From: Svornostia abyssi
Lineage (GTDB): Bacteria > Actinomycetota > Thermoleophilia > Solirubrobacterales > Solirubrobacteraceae
NCBI GenBank assembly: GCA_024666565.1
Contig: CP088295.1
Location: forward strand, 3,162,001 to 3,226,000
Length of the DNA stretch: 64,000 nucleotides
Direction: 5' to 3'
The position numbers and the translations under genes are program-made. The number at the start of each line of letters is the position of its first letter. Position 1 is the stretch's first letter. Below are positions 24,475 to 32,731 of the stretch, piece after piece. Under the pieces are notes generated by a model. That model was not told where the DNA came from. It saw only the letters and a list, made by a program, of their open reading frames with translations, and ran no database searches.

Positions 24475-25680
24475 TCAGGTCTTCAGGCCGCGGAGGATCA
24501 CGGCGTTGTTCGGTCGGCGCATCGTGAAGTCCATCGTCTGCTCGCAGCGGAACAGGGTCTGGCGGTTCTGGAAGGCGCTCACCCAGGTCGTGCCGCCGTC
24601 GGTCGTGTACGCGGCCTCGCGGCTCACGTCCAACGTCAGGTCGCGGTTGACGCCGATCCAGCTCTCAGACCAGTCGGCGAAGATCACGCTCGTGGTGTCG
24701 TTCGACGCGCCCCGCGTCTCGTTGGTCGGGAGCTGGTTGGAGACGGCGAACGGGTACCCGAGGAACTTGCCGGTCCAGCCGGTGTCGCCGATCTCGAGGA
24801 ACGCGGGGTTGAGGCTGAAGGGGCGGCCCTCGTTGTCCTTCAGGCTCTCCAGCTGGTTGAGGATCTTCGAGTGGAAGACCCAGCCGGGGCGAAGCATCGC
24901 GCTGTTGACGTTTCGCAGCGCGCCGACCATCGCCCGCGCCAGGTCGTCGTCGAAGAAGTCGCCGTCCGCCGCGATCCCGAGCGCCGTGGTCACGTTCTGC
25001 GTGCCGGACATGCTCAGGATGCCCGTCGGCACGTTCCCCGAGCCGCTCCCCGCCAGGCACGCCAGGTCCCACGCCAGCGCGATGACCTCGCTGAGATCCT
25101 GCACGATGACGTCTTCGGCGTCGGGGACGTCGGCGGCGTCGCGGAGCAGCCGGTTCGAGACCGGCACGAGCGCCGACAGGTCGCGGGGGCGAAGCACCAC
25201 GTCCTGCGAGAACGACGGCTCGCTGATCGGGATCGGCGCGTTCTCGTTCGGCCAATACGCCGTCGCGCCCGTGCTCACGCGGGTCAGGTCGAGCTGCCGG
25301 CCGATGCCGTCGACGACACGCGGGCCGAGCTGCACCACCGCGGACCGGGCGCGCGCCGCGGTCAGCACCTCGTCGGCGAGCTGGTTGGCGACCAGGTAGC
25401 CGCCCGCGCTGTCCGTGCCCTCCGCCAGCGCCTTCATCGTCGCGGCCAGGCCACGGCCGCCCACCTTCGCGCCCGTGACGCGCTCCGACGGGTCCTGCAC
25501 GTGCATGCCCTTCATGTCGTGTGAGGCCATCGCGGCGACCTGCTCCACGAACTCCTTGCTCGCGTGCGGGCCGACCATCCGACTGGGCGAACGCGGCTCC
25601 AACGCCGTGCCCGGCGCGCCGCGCTGCGCCGCCAGCTCACGGCGGATGCCCTCCAGAACTTCCAATGCTGTCTCGGCCAT
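24475..25680 (-). CDS. Phage major capsid protein, HK97 family
   Basis: The 401-residue protein starts at ATG 25680 after a GGAGG ribosome binding site. It has the HK97 layout: a helical N-terminal delta-like part (about 1-85), then the fold entry EGTDSAGGYLVANQLADEVL, the E-loop/P-domain stretches DLSALVPVSNRLLRDA and LAWDLACLAGSGSGNVPTG, and the C-terminal ESWIGVNRDLTLDVSRE and FRCEQTMDFTMRRPN typical of actinophage capsids. It would assemble the icosahedral shell. Unusually, no portal or protease gene is adjacent. The reading frame is complete, while several neighbours carry indels. It is transcribed leftward. Confidence 0.88.
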   Translation of the reverse strand: MAETALEVLEGIRRELAAQRGAPGTALEPRSPSRMVGPHASKEFVEQVAAMASHDMKGMHVQDPSERVTGAKVGGRGLAATMKALAEGTDSAGGYLVANQLADEVLTAARARSAVVQLGPRVVDGIGRQLDLTRVSTGATAYWPNENAPIPISEPSFSQDVVLRPRDLSALVPVSNRLLRDAADVPDAEDVIVQDLSEVIALAWDLACLAGSGSGNVPTGILSMSGTQNVTTALGIAADGDFFDDDLARAMVGALRNVNSAMLRPGWVFHSKILNQLESLKDNEGRPFSLNPAFLEIGDTGWTGKFLGYPFAVSNQLPTNETRGASNDTTSVIFADWSESWIGVNRDLTLDVSREAAYTTDGGTTWVSAFQNRQTLFRCEQTMDFTMRRPNNAVILRGLKT

Positions 25681-25958
25681 CGTGGCCACCTCCACAGGGG
25701 TCACAGGACGCCCGCCCCGGCCGCGATCCCGGCCAGCACGCACGGCGGAGAGGAAGCGAGCCGCACACGGACCGGCACCGCCGCCGAAGCAGGGTCCAAG
25801 TTCGTCGAATCCATCACCCGGCGCCAGGCCGGGCTATCGCAAACCGGTTCGTCCATCGCTGACCCTGTGGAGGCGCACCGCGTGAGCAGATACCTCGGAG
25901 TCGAACGTCCGTTCGCCCCGCGGACGATACACACGCCCCACGACGAACACCACCCCGG
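25681..25958. other. Short gap between capsid gene and next gene, no supported gene
   Basis: This 278-base stretch is where a prohead protease would sit in a phage, but it is too short for one. The only candidate is a 51-residue minus-strand frame (25701-25856) with a hydrophobic C-terminus; it has no ribosome binding site I trust. The capsid ribosome binding site lies at its left end. Confidence 0.4.
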
Positions 25959-26477
25959 TCAGTCGTCCCCGCGCTCCCACCCCGCACGAGACGCACGCGC
26001 CAGCACCGGCGGCACCGAACGCGCCTCCGCCACCGGCTCCGGCCCAACCTCTCGCACGTCCTCGAAGTCCTCCGGCAACGGCGCGTCCGCGGCCCGCTCC
26101 TCGGCATCGGCAACGATCGCGTCCGCCGCCGCCCGCAACCCCGCCGACCGCTCCCGATACAGACCCTCAGCCCGCTCCAACGCCATGTCGTACACCAGGC
26201 GCATCAAGCGCGGGAACCGCTCGAAGACCGACTCATCACCCGCCGCCGCCATCACCAGACCGGCCAGCGTCTCGTCCAGCTCGCGGTCCAGCTCACGCGG
26301 GTCCGATAACCGAGCCGCGTCGCGCTTCGCCGCCTGCCCGCCTTGCAGGTCATCGCGCAGGATCTCGCTCAGGGCGATGGCCGCCCGTGTGCGCTCCGTC
26401 GTCGATGACTCCGGCGCTTCGATCGTCGCTTCCAAGCCCGCGACGATCAGTCCTCGTTGGCGCTCTACATCACTCAA
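25959..26477 (-). CDS. Helical protein of unknown function in element A
   Basis: The 172-residue product is predicted almost entirely helical and acidic, with MSDVERQRGLIVAGLEATIE at the start and ERFPRLMRLVYDMALERAEG mid-protein. Its ATG overlaps the stop of the TerS-like gene (ATGA), so the two are co-translated. A scaffolding or packaging-accessory role upstream of the capsid gene is a guess from position only. It has no Cys and no membrane helix. Confidence 0.5.
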   Translation of the reverse strand: MSDVERQRGLIVAGLEATIEAPESSTTERTRAAIALSEILRDDLQGGQAAKRDAARLSDPRELDRELDETLAGLVMAAAGDESVFERFPRLMRLVYDMALERAEGLYRERSAGLRAAADAIVADAEERAADAPLPEDFEDVREVGPEPVAEARSVPPVLARASRAGWERGDD

Positions 26478-26908
26478 GAGTCCTCCTCAGTCCTCATGGC
26501 CGCGAGCTTGCGGGCCATGATCTCCTGCACGCTGTCCCCGGCCGGGCGCAGCCGCGCCGTCAGCTCCGCTCGCTGCGCCGGGGTCAACCCGTACTCACGC
26601 AACCAGGACTGCAACCGGCCACTGAGGCGCTGCCGGTGATCGAGGAGGGTGCGCTTCGACGCGGTCAGCTTGCCGACGGCCAGCTCATCGTCGATGCGAT
26701 CCAACAGCCGCACGAGGCGAGCGATCTCGGCCGCGCCGATCGCGTCCAGCTCGTGCGCCCACGGCTCGGCCATGAGACGGTCGACGATCTCCCGGCCGTC
26801 ATCGTCCAGCGGCGCAGCACGCTGCGCGTACACGCCGTGCCGCAAGCGGCTCGTGTTGCCGGGATGCGACGCCACGAGGTTGCCCGGCACGCCGTTCGGA
26901 TTCGGCAC
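26474..26908 (-). CDS. Possible phage terminase small subunit
   Basis: From GTG 26908, preceded by a strong GGGAGGGGG ribosome binding site, the protein has 144 residues. It begins VPNPNGVPGNLVASHPGN, then SRLRHGVYAQ, and contains LARLVRLLDRIDDELA and GRLQSWLREYGLTPAQRAEL. The GN-x-xRHG-x-Y start and the 'WLREYGLTPAQRAEL' ending recall P27-type small terminase subunits, which recognise DNA for packaging; the similarity is by eye and moderate. No large subunit is encoded nearby, as in satellites that borrow the helper's motor. The open frame extends upstream to 27061 without conservation. Confidence 0.45.
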   Translation of the reverse strand: MPNPNGVPGNLVASHPGNTSRLRHGVYAQRAAPLDDDGREIVDRLMAEPWAHELDAIGAAEIARLVRLLDRIDDELAVGKLTASKRTLLDHRQRLSGRLQSWLREYGLTPAQRAELTARLRPAGDSVQEIMARKLAAMRTEEDS

Positions 26909-27116
26909 TTCAGACCCCCTCCCGGGACCCGTGCCGGGACCCGGCCCGCTCACGCCCAGCAACCACGGGGCGAACCGTCTGCGTGCCACACAGAAGCACC
27001 CTCGCGCCCGCCGATCCACGGTCGAACCGGCGAACCCTCGGACTCGACGTCCGCAACTCACGCCGTGCCGGACGGAAGGCGCGGCCAGCCGACGGCAGGT
27101 CTACGGTTCTCGCGCA

Positions 27117-28461
27117 ATGGTCTGGGTCAATCGTCTCCACGCGCTCGTCAATCTCACGCGCTACGCGGCGTGGTGGCTTCTTGGCGGCTTCCTGCTCTCG
27201 CGTGACCCTGCTCTGAACGCCGGCCCGACCGGGGTCCGCATGCGCACCCTGCTGTACGTCTTGCGATTCGTGCTCGCGTGGGTGGTCGTATGGGCGCTGA
27301 CTTGGGAGCTTGCACCGACATGGTTGCTTGCGAGTCGGACTGGGCTTCAGACGCTCTTGCAGGTGATTCCCGCGACGGTGGTCGCGGTCCTCGTGTTGGT
27401 TCTTGGCTCGCTCTTCGTGATGGCTCAAGTGACTACGACCCTCTGGGGGTCTCGTGCGCCACTGATGCTCACGCTGGACTTCGAGGTGCACACGATGGTC
27501 GCCCGCCCCTTGGTACTCGCGGTGGCTTCGATCCTCCTCGCGGGACAGGTGCCCGATACCGGCGAACCGACCGCGCTGGTCACGGCGGGGGGCGGGAACG
27601 CTCGCTTTGGCCACGATCCGACTCGTCATCGCTCTGGCAACACTCCTGCCAGCCGTAGTCGTTCGGTACTCGATGCCGCGGGGCTTTCCCCAGTACGTCG
27701 TCGAGGACATAGATCGTGAGCTGGCAGGCGGAAAGACCGGGCTGGTCGTCTTCCGGCTCCCGCTGCTTGGCGAGATGCTCCGATTGAGCTTGCGGCGAGG
27801 AGACAGCGTGGCGACCCGATGCATAGTCGAAGCGCTGAGCGACGCCCGAGCTTCGTACATCGCACGTGTTGCTGAGCGGCCAGGGCTGGCAGAACATCGA
27901 ACCGAAGACGGGCAGCGCCGCGGCTGGTTTGTTGATGACCACGTCTCGATGCTTGTCAACGCCGCGGACGACGGTTTGACCCTCGGCATCCCGTCTTTCG
28001 ATCTGAACTTGTTCGCCCGCTCTCTGTCGGGCCTCGCGGCCGAGCTCATCGAGGCGGGCCAGTACGAGGACCTGCCAGACATCATCGATGGGCTGGTGTC
28101 GCAGGGCACGACGACGCAGCAGGTGGGCCAGGGCTACATCAACCACTTCTCTGAGCCGATCGGCCAGCTTGCGTTCCTGGAAGAGAAGGCTGAGAGGGCG
28201 GGACAGACCGATGTCGCCGCGTACGCGCTCGCAGGTTGGGCATTGACCCAGACCTATCCCCGATTCCACCTCGAGCTTGACAGGTACGCGATGTGGGACC
28301 GGTCCATAGAAGCCATGGGACCCCACCCACCGTGGGAAGGCGCGGAGCGGTGTATCCGAAGCCAGGATTGGCAGTGGAAGTGGGCGAACAAGCAGTATCT
28401 TGGCCCTGATCCGGTGGTCGTCGCGATCGCGGACGCGAAGCAGGCTCACCGCCGCCGGTAG
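27117..28461 (+). pseudogene. Unknown membrane protein of element A, split by a frameshift
   Basis: Two overlapping plus-strand frames probably form one gene. The first (27117-27719) starts MVWVNRLHALVNLTRYAAWW and gives four to five membrane helices; the second (27607-28461, possible TTG start) continues with a helix, VIALATLLPAVVVRY, and a roughly 250-residue soluble part rich in Leu and acidic residues (LNLFARSLSGLAAELIEAG, DIIDGLVSQGTTTQQ). Dropping one G from the G6 run at 27587-27592 fuses them into a protein of about 447 residues. I do not recognise the family; the fold loosely recalls DUF2254-like membrane proteins. It is the only plus-strand gene in the middle of the satellite and is divergent from the TerS-like gene, so it may be a cargo gene such as an exclusion or defence function (speculation). 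Confidence 0.5.
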
Positions 28462-28508
28462 TGCTGGGCGCGCCGCAGGGGGAGTTCGGGTCAACACTGC
28501 GTGACGGG

Positions 28509-28943
28509 TCATCGCGCCGCCCTCGCCAGTAGCTGTTCAGCGGCATGGACCACTGCGCGGGCGATGCTCTCGTGCACGGTGTCCGACAGCTCCGCGAGCT
28601 GGCGGTAGCGGTCCGCAAGCGGTTCGACGAGCACGAGGTCGTGGCCGAACAGCGAGTGGGCGTTCGAGCGCCATACCGGTACGAGTACGGCGTCATGAAG
28701 GTCATCCGAGAGGAGGTCGGCCAGTTGCTGCGCTAGCTCAAGGTCCGCGAAGAGCAGCGCGCCGCCGGACCGGCCGCGGGCGGCGTCCTGCGCGTCGAAG
28801 ACGCGGGTGATCACGCCTGCAAGCGGGTCGGTCTCGCCTGCCTTGGGGTTCCCGGCGGCGAAGCGGCGTAGGCGGCGGCGGTCGCGTTCGGACAGCGCCG
28901 CGCCGAGGTTCCGCTCGTCGTCCTCCTGGTCGTCATCGATCAC
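28509..28943 (-). CDS. Hypothetical protein, element A early operon
   Basis: A 144-residue protein, acidic at its N-terminus (MIDDDQEDDERN), with RRRLRRFAAGNPKAGETDPL and a hydrophobic helix-rich end (ADRYRQLAELSDTVHESIAR). It is the last gene of a five-gene minus-strand operon; its ATG overlaps the preceding stop (ATGA). The family is not recognised. Confidence 0.5.
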   Translation of the reverse strand: MIDDDQEDDERNLGAALSERDRRRLRRFAAGNPKAGETDPLAGVITRVFDAQDAARGRSGGALLFADLELAQQLADLLSDDLHDAVLVPVWRSNAHSLFGHDLVLVEPLADRYRQLAELSDTVHESIARAVVHAAEQLLARAAR

Positions 28944-29308
28944 AGCCGCCTCCCGTCCTGCTCCGCGGCCAGGCGGCGGACAAGCTCATCGTGAGGAGTC
29001 CGCGGCTCGGCGTTGCCGCTGAGTCGGTCGACGGCCGTTCGGAGGGCGTTGACCTGCTCGCGGGCGCTGGCACGGACGCAGGCGAGCAGGACGGCGTGCG
29101 GGTCCGCGCCGGGTGGAAGGGAGCGGAGGACGCCGGTCGTGACGGGGCCGGGCGGGGCGACGGCGAGGCGATGGGAGGTCGGGCCGTCGGGGAGCGCCGA
29201 CATCGCGAGGGAGACGGCCGCGAGGTCGATAGCGCGGCCGGGCGTGTCGCTCTCCGCGGCATCCTCGGTCATGTCGGCCAGGAGCGCGTGCCACGCGGAA
29301 AGGTTCAT
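28940..29308 (-). CDS. Hypothetical protein, element A early operon
   Basis: A 122-residue protein with AWHALLADMTEDAAESDTPG and AVLLACVRASAREQVNALRT. Start and stop both overlap neighbouring genes by four bases. It has no membrane helix and no motif I can name. The context suggests an early regulatory or replication accessory role. Confidence 0.5.
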   Translation of the reverse strand: MNLSAWHALLADMTEDAAESDTPGRAIDLAAVSLAMSALPDGPTSHRLAVAPPGPVTTGVLRSLPPGADPHAVLLACVRASAREQVNALRTAVDRLSGNAEPRTPHDELVRRLAAEQDGRRL

Positions 29309-29529
29309 CGGTGCGCCTCCTTTCGGTCGAAGCGTTCAAGGATCTGAGCGATCACGAACCGCGCCGCTTCGTCCTCATGCCCTGGGGTCAGCGGAGCGGC
29401 CACCGGGAGGCCGCAGTAGCGCACCGTCAGCGTCAGGCCGCCCGCGTCATCGAGAGCCACGCCGACGTCGGTCAGCTCGTGAGGATGCGTCTCAGCGACC
29501 CGCAGGAGCCGCTCGAACGGGGTCGTCAC
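29305..29529 (-). CDS. Small hypothetical protein, element A early operon
   Basis: A 74-residue protein from GTG 29529, overlapping the upstream gene as GTGA. It contains a short beta-rich core (DVGVALDDAGGLTLTVRYCG) and a helical end (DEAARFVIAQILERFDR). It is unrecognised; the coupling on both sides supports that it is real. Confidence 0.5.
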   Translation of the reverse strand: MTTPFERLLRVAETHPHELTDVGVALDDAGGLTLTVRYCGLPVAAPLTPGHEDEAARFVIAQILERFDRKEAHR

Positions 29530-30267
29530 GCCGGGTCCTCCTTCAGTCGGGCGAGCGACGTCGGCACCGCTAGGGTTCGGCCAGGCAAGAACAGAGGGAC
29601 GCGTCCCGCCGAACCCGCATCGACGATGACGTCCGCGCCGAGCATCTCGCCGATGGCGAGACGCGCCGCTCGGAACGACACGCCGCACCACGCCGCCGCG
29701 AAGCGGATCGAGAACGCGACCGGTCGCGGCTCATGGTCTTTCCACCGGAGCCCGAACAGCAGCTCGGCACCCTCTCGCACGACGAACGCCGCGCCGGAGG
29801 CGTCTGCGGGCAGCAGCGGAAGAGCGACCGACGCGGGCGCGTAGGCCGCCACGTCGAACAACAGTCGTCGGGTCCAGGTCGCCAGCTCGATGTTCGATCG
29901 GAGCCCGTCCATGCCGTACGCCTCAGCCGCTCGAACCTCACCCAGCGAGCGCCACCGGCCGGAACAGCACAACAGGCGCAGATCGCCGCGGTCGTCATCG
30001 GGTGGAACTCCGAGCCGTGCCCTGCCCGCATGACTGGGAAGGGGGGCAGGGGAAGTCACCGGTCTTCGCCTCCGCGTTCCAGCGGCGTTCAAGGGCAGCA
30101 CTCGCGCCATGTAGATCGACTCGCGCTGTCCCCACTGGATCGAGGGGACCGAGCGGACGCGCCGCTGAAGGGACGAACGCCGTCGCCTTCCTCGATGACT
30201 GAGGTCCCCTTGATCCGGTCCCCTCGGTCCCCTTGATCCGTTCGGGAGCGGACGCGGCGCTCATCAT
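29526..30267 (-). pseudogene. Zinc-ribbon plus winged-helix protein (replication-like), frameshifted
   Basis: The gene starts at ATG 30267, overlapping the xis stop (ATGA). Its first frame runs MMSAASAPERIKG...TGDFPCP; removing one base from the G6 run at 30041-30046 continues it as LPSHAGRARLG, DLRLLCCSGRWRSLGEVRAA and on to the stop at 29526, giving about 246 residues. The restored C-x-x-x-x-H ... C-C pattern (PCPLPSH ... LLCC) resembles a CHC2-like primase zinc ribbon, and the C-terminal SIRFAAAWCGVSFRAARLAI looks like a winged helix. It probably binds DNA and may take part in replication of the element; a primase catalytic domain is absent. Confidence 0.5.
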
Positions 30268-30525
30268 GCACCCTCCGGACGCACGATCTGCGAGCGCACC
30301 CACTCGCGGAGCGTGCTGCGCTCGAACACGATGCGGCGGCCGATCTTGAGGTGGGGGGATACGAGCCTCGCGGCACAGCCCGTACACCGTGGACGTCGGC
30401 ACCTTCAGGAGGCGCGCAACGTCCTCCGGCGTGAGGAGGTCGAGTTCGTCACGGGCGGGACGGCGAGCCGCGGTCGTCGAGGCCGTCGCCGTGCCGTTGG
30501 ATGAGGCTGCATGAGAACCGCTCAC
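30264..30525 (-). pseudogene. xis: Excisionase-like HTH protein of element A, frameshifted
   Basis: From GTG 30525 the sequence reads ELDLLTPEDVARLLKVPTST, then VYGLCREARIP, the standard excisionase/MerR-type helix-turn-helix (HTH_17). The frame is then lost at a G6 run (30353-30358; CCCCCC on the coding strand). With one base less it continues HLKIGRRIVFERSTLREWV to RSQIVRPEGA and stops at 30264, the normal length of this family. Excisionases steer the integrase toward excision and can double as repressors. It sits at the right end of element A, 343 bases inside the att copy. Confidence 0.7.
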
Positions 30526-30867
30526 GCCTTGAACGTAGCTCTCTCGGACCCAGGACGCGAGCACAAGAAGGCACCGTTATGCAGGTCTTTCTTGCCAACC
30601 CCCTTGACAGACGAGAGGGCTTGAGCAGCCGCTTGCAGGTATTACGCAGGAAATGTCAAGTGGCTGGACACGAAGGATTGTTGATCTGTGACATTCGCTC
30701 ACACAGCCACGCGGTGCGGCGGTCCCGCGGGACCCGTTCCGGCGCGCACGAGCGCCCGCGGTCGCACGCGTGCGACCACCCGACAGAACGGGGACCTTTC
30801 TCGGGACTCAGCAGTGCGGCCTTCTGTTCCCGGAACGAGAAAACCCCGCCGGAGCGGGGCTTTCGTG
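30526..30867. promoter_or_regulatory. Non-coding right end of element A with inverted CTTGACA sites
   Basis: 342 bases without a supported gene, AT-richer than the surroundings between 30580 and 30720. CTTGACA (30603-30609) and its reverse complement TGTCAAG (30654-30660) face each other 44 bases apart; each contains a TTGACA that could be a -35 box for the leftward early operon or for outward transcription. The region is the natural place for the early promoter and for integrase or excisionase arm sites. Confidence 0.4.
30845..30863. terminator. Hairpin next to att copy 2
   Basis: CCCCG / CGGGG stem with a 6-base loop flanked by A and T runs, five bases left of att copy 2. All three att copies have such a hairpin on the same side, as expected for a tRNA 3' end plus terminator. 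Confidence 0.5.
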
Positions 30868-30910
30868 AAGCGGATGAAGGGACTCGAACCCTCGACCTTC
30901 TGCATGGCAA
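30868..30910. repeat. att site copy 2 (43-bp tRNA-Gly 3' half), junction of elements A and B
   Basis: Identical to copies at 22249-22291 and 44136-44178. It separates the satellite-like element A from the metal island B, so the two elements sit in tandem with one shared att copy between them. Confidence 0.85.
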
Positions 30911-30949
30911 CTGCGAGCCGGGGTTTGGCGACCTGTAGCCGCCTGTCGT

Positions 30950-32699
30950 CTACGCCCGTAGTTGCCGGACTTCTGCCAGCTCCCCGGTTGCGGTCTGTGG
31001 TGCTCCCGTGCCGTCGGTCGCTTCCAGTTCCGCTTCCAGTCCGGCGGAACCGTGCCGCGCCTCCAACTTGGCCCGCACGGAAGCGCAGGCGGCCCGGACC
31101 GCAGCCGGTCGCGCGCCCGTCCTGTACTTGCACCGGCGCGCGATCCGGCCGACCGCGCCGGTCGAGTACCCGCAGCGTCCCCGCGAGCCCGCGCGAGAGT
31201 CGCGGCGCAGCCACCCCGCGACGACATGCGAGCCCGCACGCTCGGCGACGGCGAGCTCGTCGCCGGCCGGCCTGGGCAACGGGCACGGATCGCACGCCGG
31301 GCGCGCGGCAACTGCCTCGTCGGTGTCCGCGAGTTGCCGCGGCGGCAGCGGGAAGGCGACGAGCGCCGCGACCGCGCCGACGACTCCGATACCGACGAGC
31401 GGTTCGCTGCGCAGGAGCTGCCAGTGGCGGCGCTCGACAACGCTCTGCGCTCCGGCCATCAGCCGCGGGCGCAGCCGCCTGGCGTGGGTGAAGCTGACCG
31501 CCGCAACGCAGCCGACAACCACGATCTTCACCAGCAGGACCCGTCCGTAGGCCGTGTTCCAGAGCGCGTCGAGATGGCCGAGCTGGACGAGCAGGCTCAC
31601 GGCGCCCGTCGATACGGCCAGCACGAACGCGGGAACCGCAACACGACCAAACGCCGGAAGCACCTCGCGTGCCAGGCTCGTGCGCAGCTCGCCCGCGCCC
31701 GACCGCAGCGCGGGCCACCACACCAGCACGAGCATGGCGATGCCCCCGAGCCACACCGCGCCCGACAGCAGGTGAAGCCAGTCGTTGACGATGCTCGGCG
31801 CCCGCGGGGGAGGCGGAGGCCGCGTGCCCCGAAGCCGCAAGCCCCATCAACGCGACCGTGATCGCCACTGCCGAGATCCTCTGGCTGCGCCCGGCCAGCA
31901 GCGCGGCAAGCAGCAGCGCGAGCACGAGCGCGATCCGCGCGGGGCCTGAGCTGCCGGTGAATAGGAAGTCACGCAGCCCGGCGGCGGACACGCGACCCGC
32001 GGCGTCGGCCGCGTCGGCCAGCGTCACCCCGGCCGCCGCGCCCACGCTCAGCCAGGCCAGATCGCCGGTCACTCTCCGCTCGCGCTCAACCGCGGCATGC
32101 GCCTGCTCGGGCCACGCGCTCGCGAACCGCGAGGGCGCAAGCCAGGACGGCCGCTCCCGTCGTTGCAGGACGGGCAAGAGGATTGCCGCTGCGAACGGAA
32201 GCAGCGCGACATACAGCAGCAGGCGCAGCGCGATGCGCAGCCACCCGCCGCGCGCCAGCGGGCTCTGCTCGAGCGCGTGCTCGCTGCCACCCGCGGCCGC
32301 GCGCACCCCGAAGGAGAACTCGCCCTCCAGCGCGTGGCCATCCTCCGTGGACACCGTATGCCAGCGCACCCGATAGGCGCCGCGCGTGAGCGTGGAGTCC
32401 GTCCTCAACAGCAGGCGCTTGCCCGTGCGCTCAAGCACGACGTTCGGCAACCGGCGGCGGTCGGGCCCGAGCAGCTACGCCCGGCTCAGGGGGGCGTTCA
32501 GCGGCTCGGTGAACGACAGCGTGATCTCGGCCGGCGAGACCTCAACGCGCGCCCCCGGCTCCGGCTCCGAGCTGACGAACGCCGCGTGACCCAACGCCGA
32601 CGCCGGCGCCAGGAGCGCCGCGAGCATCAAGCCAGACGCGACGCCCGCCGAGCGGCGCTGGAGGTGCGTGCGCCGACGCCGCTGTTCACCGCGAAGCAC
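30950..32699 (-). pseudogene. CopC-CopD copper resistance fusion, broken
   Basis: From GTG 32699 the gene starts with a signal peptide and a CopC domain (LGHAAFVSSEPEPGARVEVS, with the N-terminal His that binds Cu). An in-frame TAG lies at 32475-32477, after LNAPLSRA; the same frame continues with CopC (RVRWHTVSTEDGHALEGEFS) and several membrane helices. At a G5 run (31806-31810; C5 in coding sense) the frame shifts; with one C less, SASPRAPSIVNDWLHLLSG joins the CopD helices (AVWLGGIAMLVLVWWPALR). CopC/CopD proteins handle copper at and across the membrane. The extra C could be an error, but the stop codon suggests true decay. The C-terminal extension runs into the att region. Confidence 0.75.
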
Positions 32700-32703
32700 G
32701 CGT

Positions 32704-32722
32704 CTACTATGACGAATAGTAG
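32704..32722. promoter_or_regulatory. Operator palindrome, copy 1, between copC and the BNR gene
   Basis: Perfect palindrome CTACTAT-GACGA-ATAGTAG in the 32-base space between two divergent starts (GTG 32699 minus, GTG 32732 plus). An identical palindrome lies at 40695-40713. The TACTA...TAGTA arrangement resembles operators of the BlaI/CopY group, but no such regulator is encoded in the window. Confidence 0.6.
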
Positions 32723-32731
32723 TATGAGCAG

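Larger units (their letters stand above)
22249..30910. mobile_element. Element A: putative capsid-encoding phage satellite
   Basis: 8.66 kb bounded by identical 43-bp att copies. It encodes a tyrosine integrase at the left end and an excisionase-like protein at the right end. Between them are an HK97-type major capsid protein, a possible small terminase, a zinc-ribbon/winged-helix protein and several unknown genes, most on the minus strand with ATGA or GTGA overlaps. No portal, prohead protease, large terminase, tail or lysis genes are visible, which rules out an independent phage and fits a satellite or a reduced prophage. Four of its genes share a +1 indel in a run of exactly six G or C. 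Confidence 0.6.

Noticed and set aside
25701..25856. Short minus-strand frame with a hydrophobic end as a head protease or holin
   Set aside because: Only about 51 residues, no ribosome binding site, no motif.
30041..30358. Programmed +1 frameshifting at CCC codons in the excisionase and zinc-ribbon genes
   Set aside because: The same kind of indel also hits host genes and G runs on other strands, so indels or errors explain it more simply; no conserved stimulatory element is visible.
22249..30910. Element A as a complete prophage
   Set aside because: Too small and without portal, large terminase, tail, tape measure or lysis genes.
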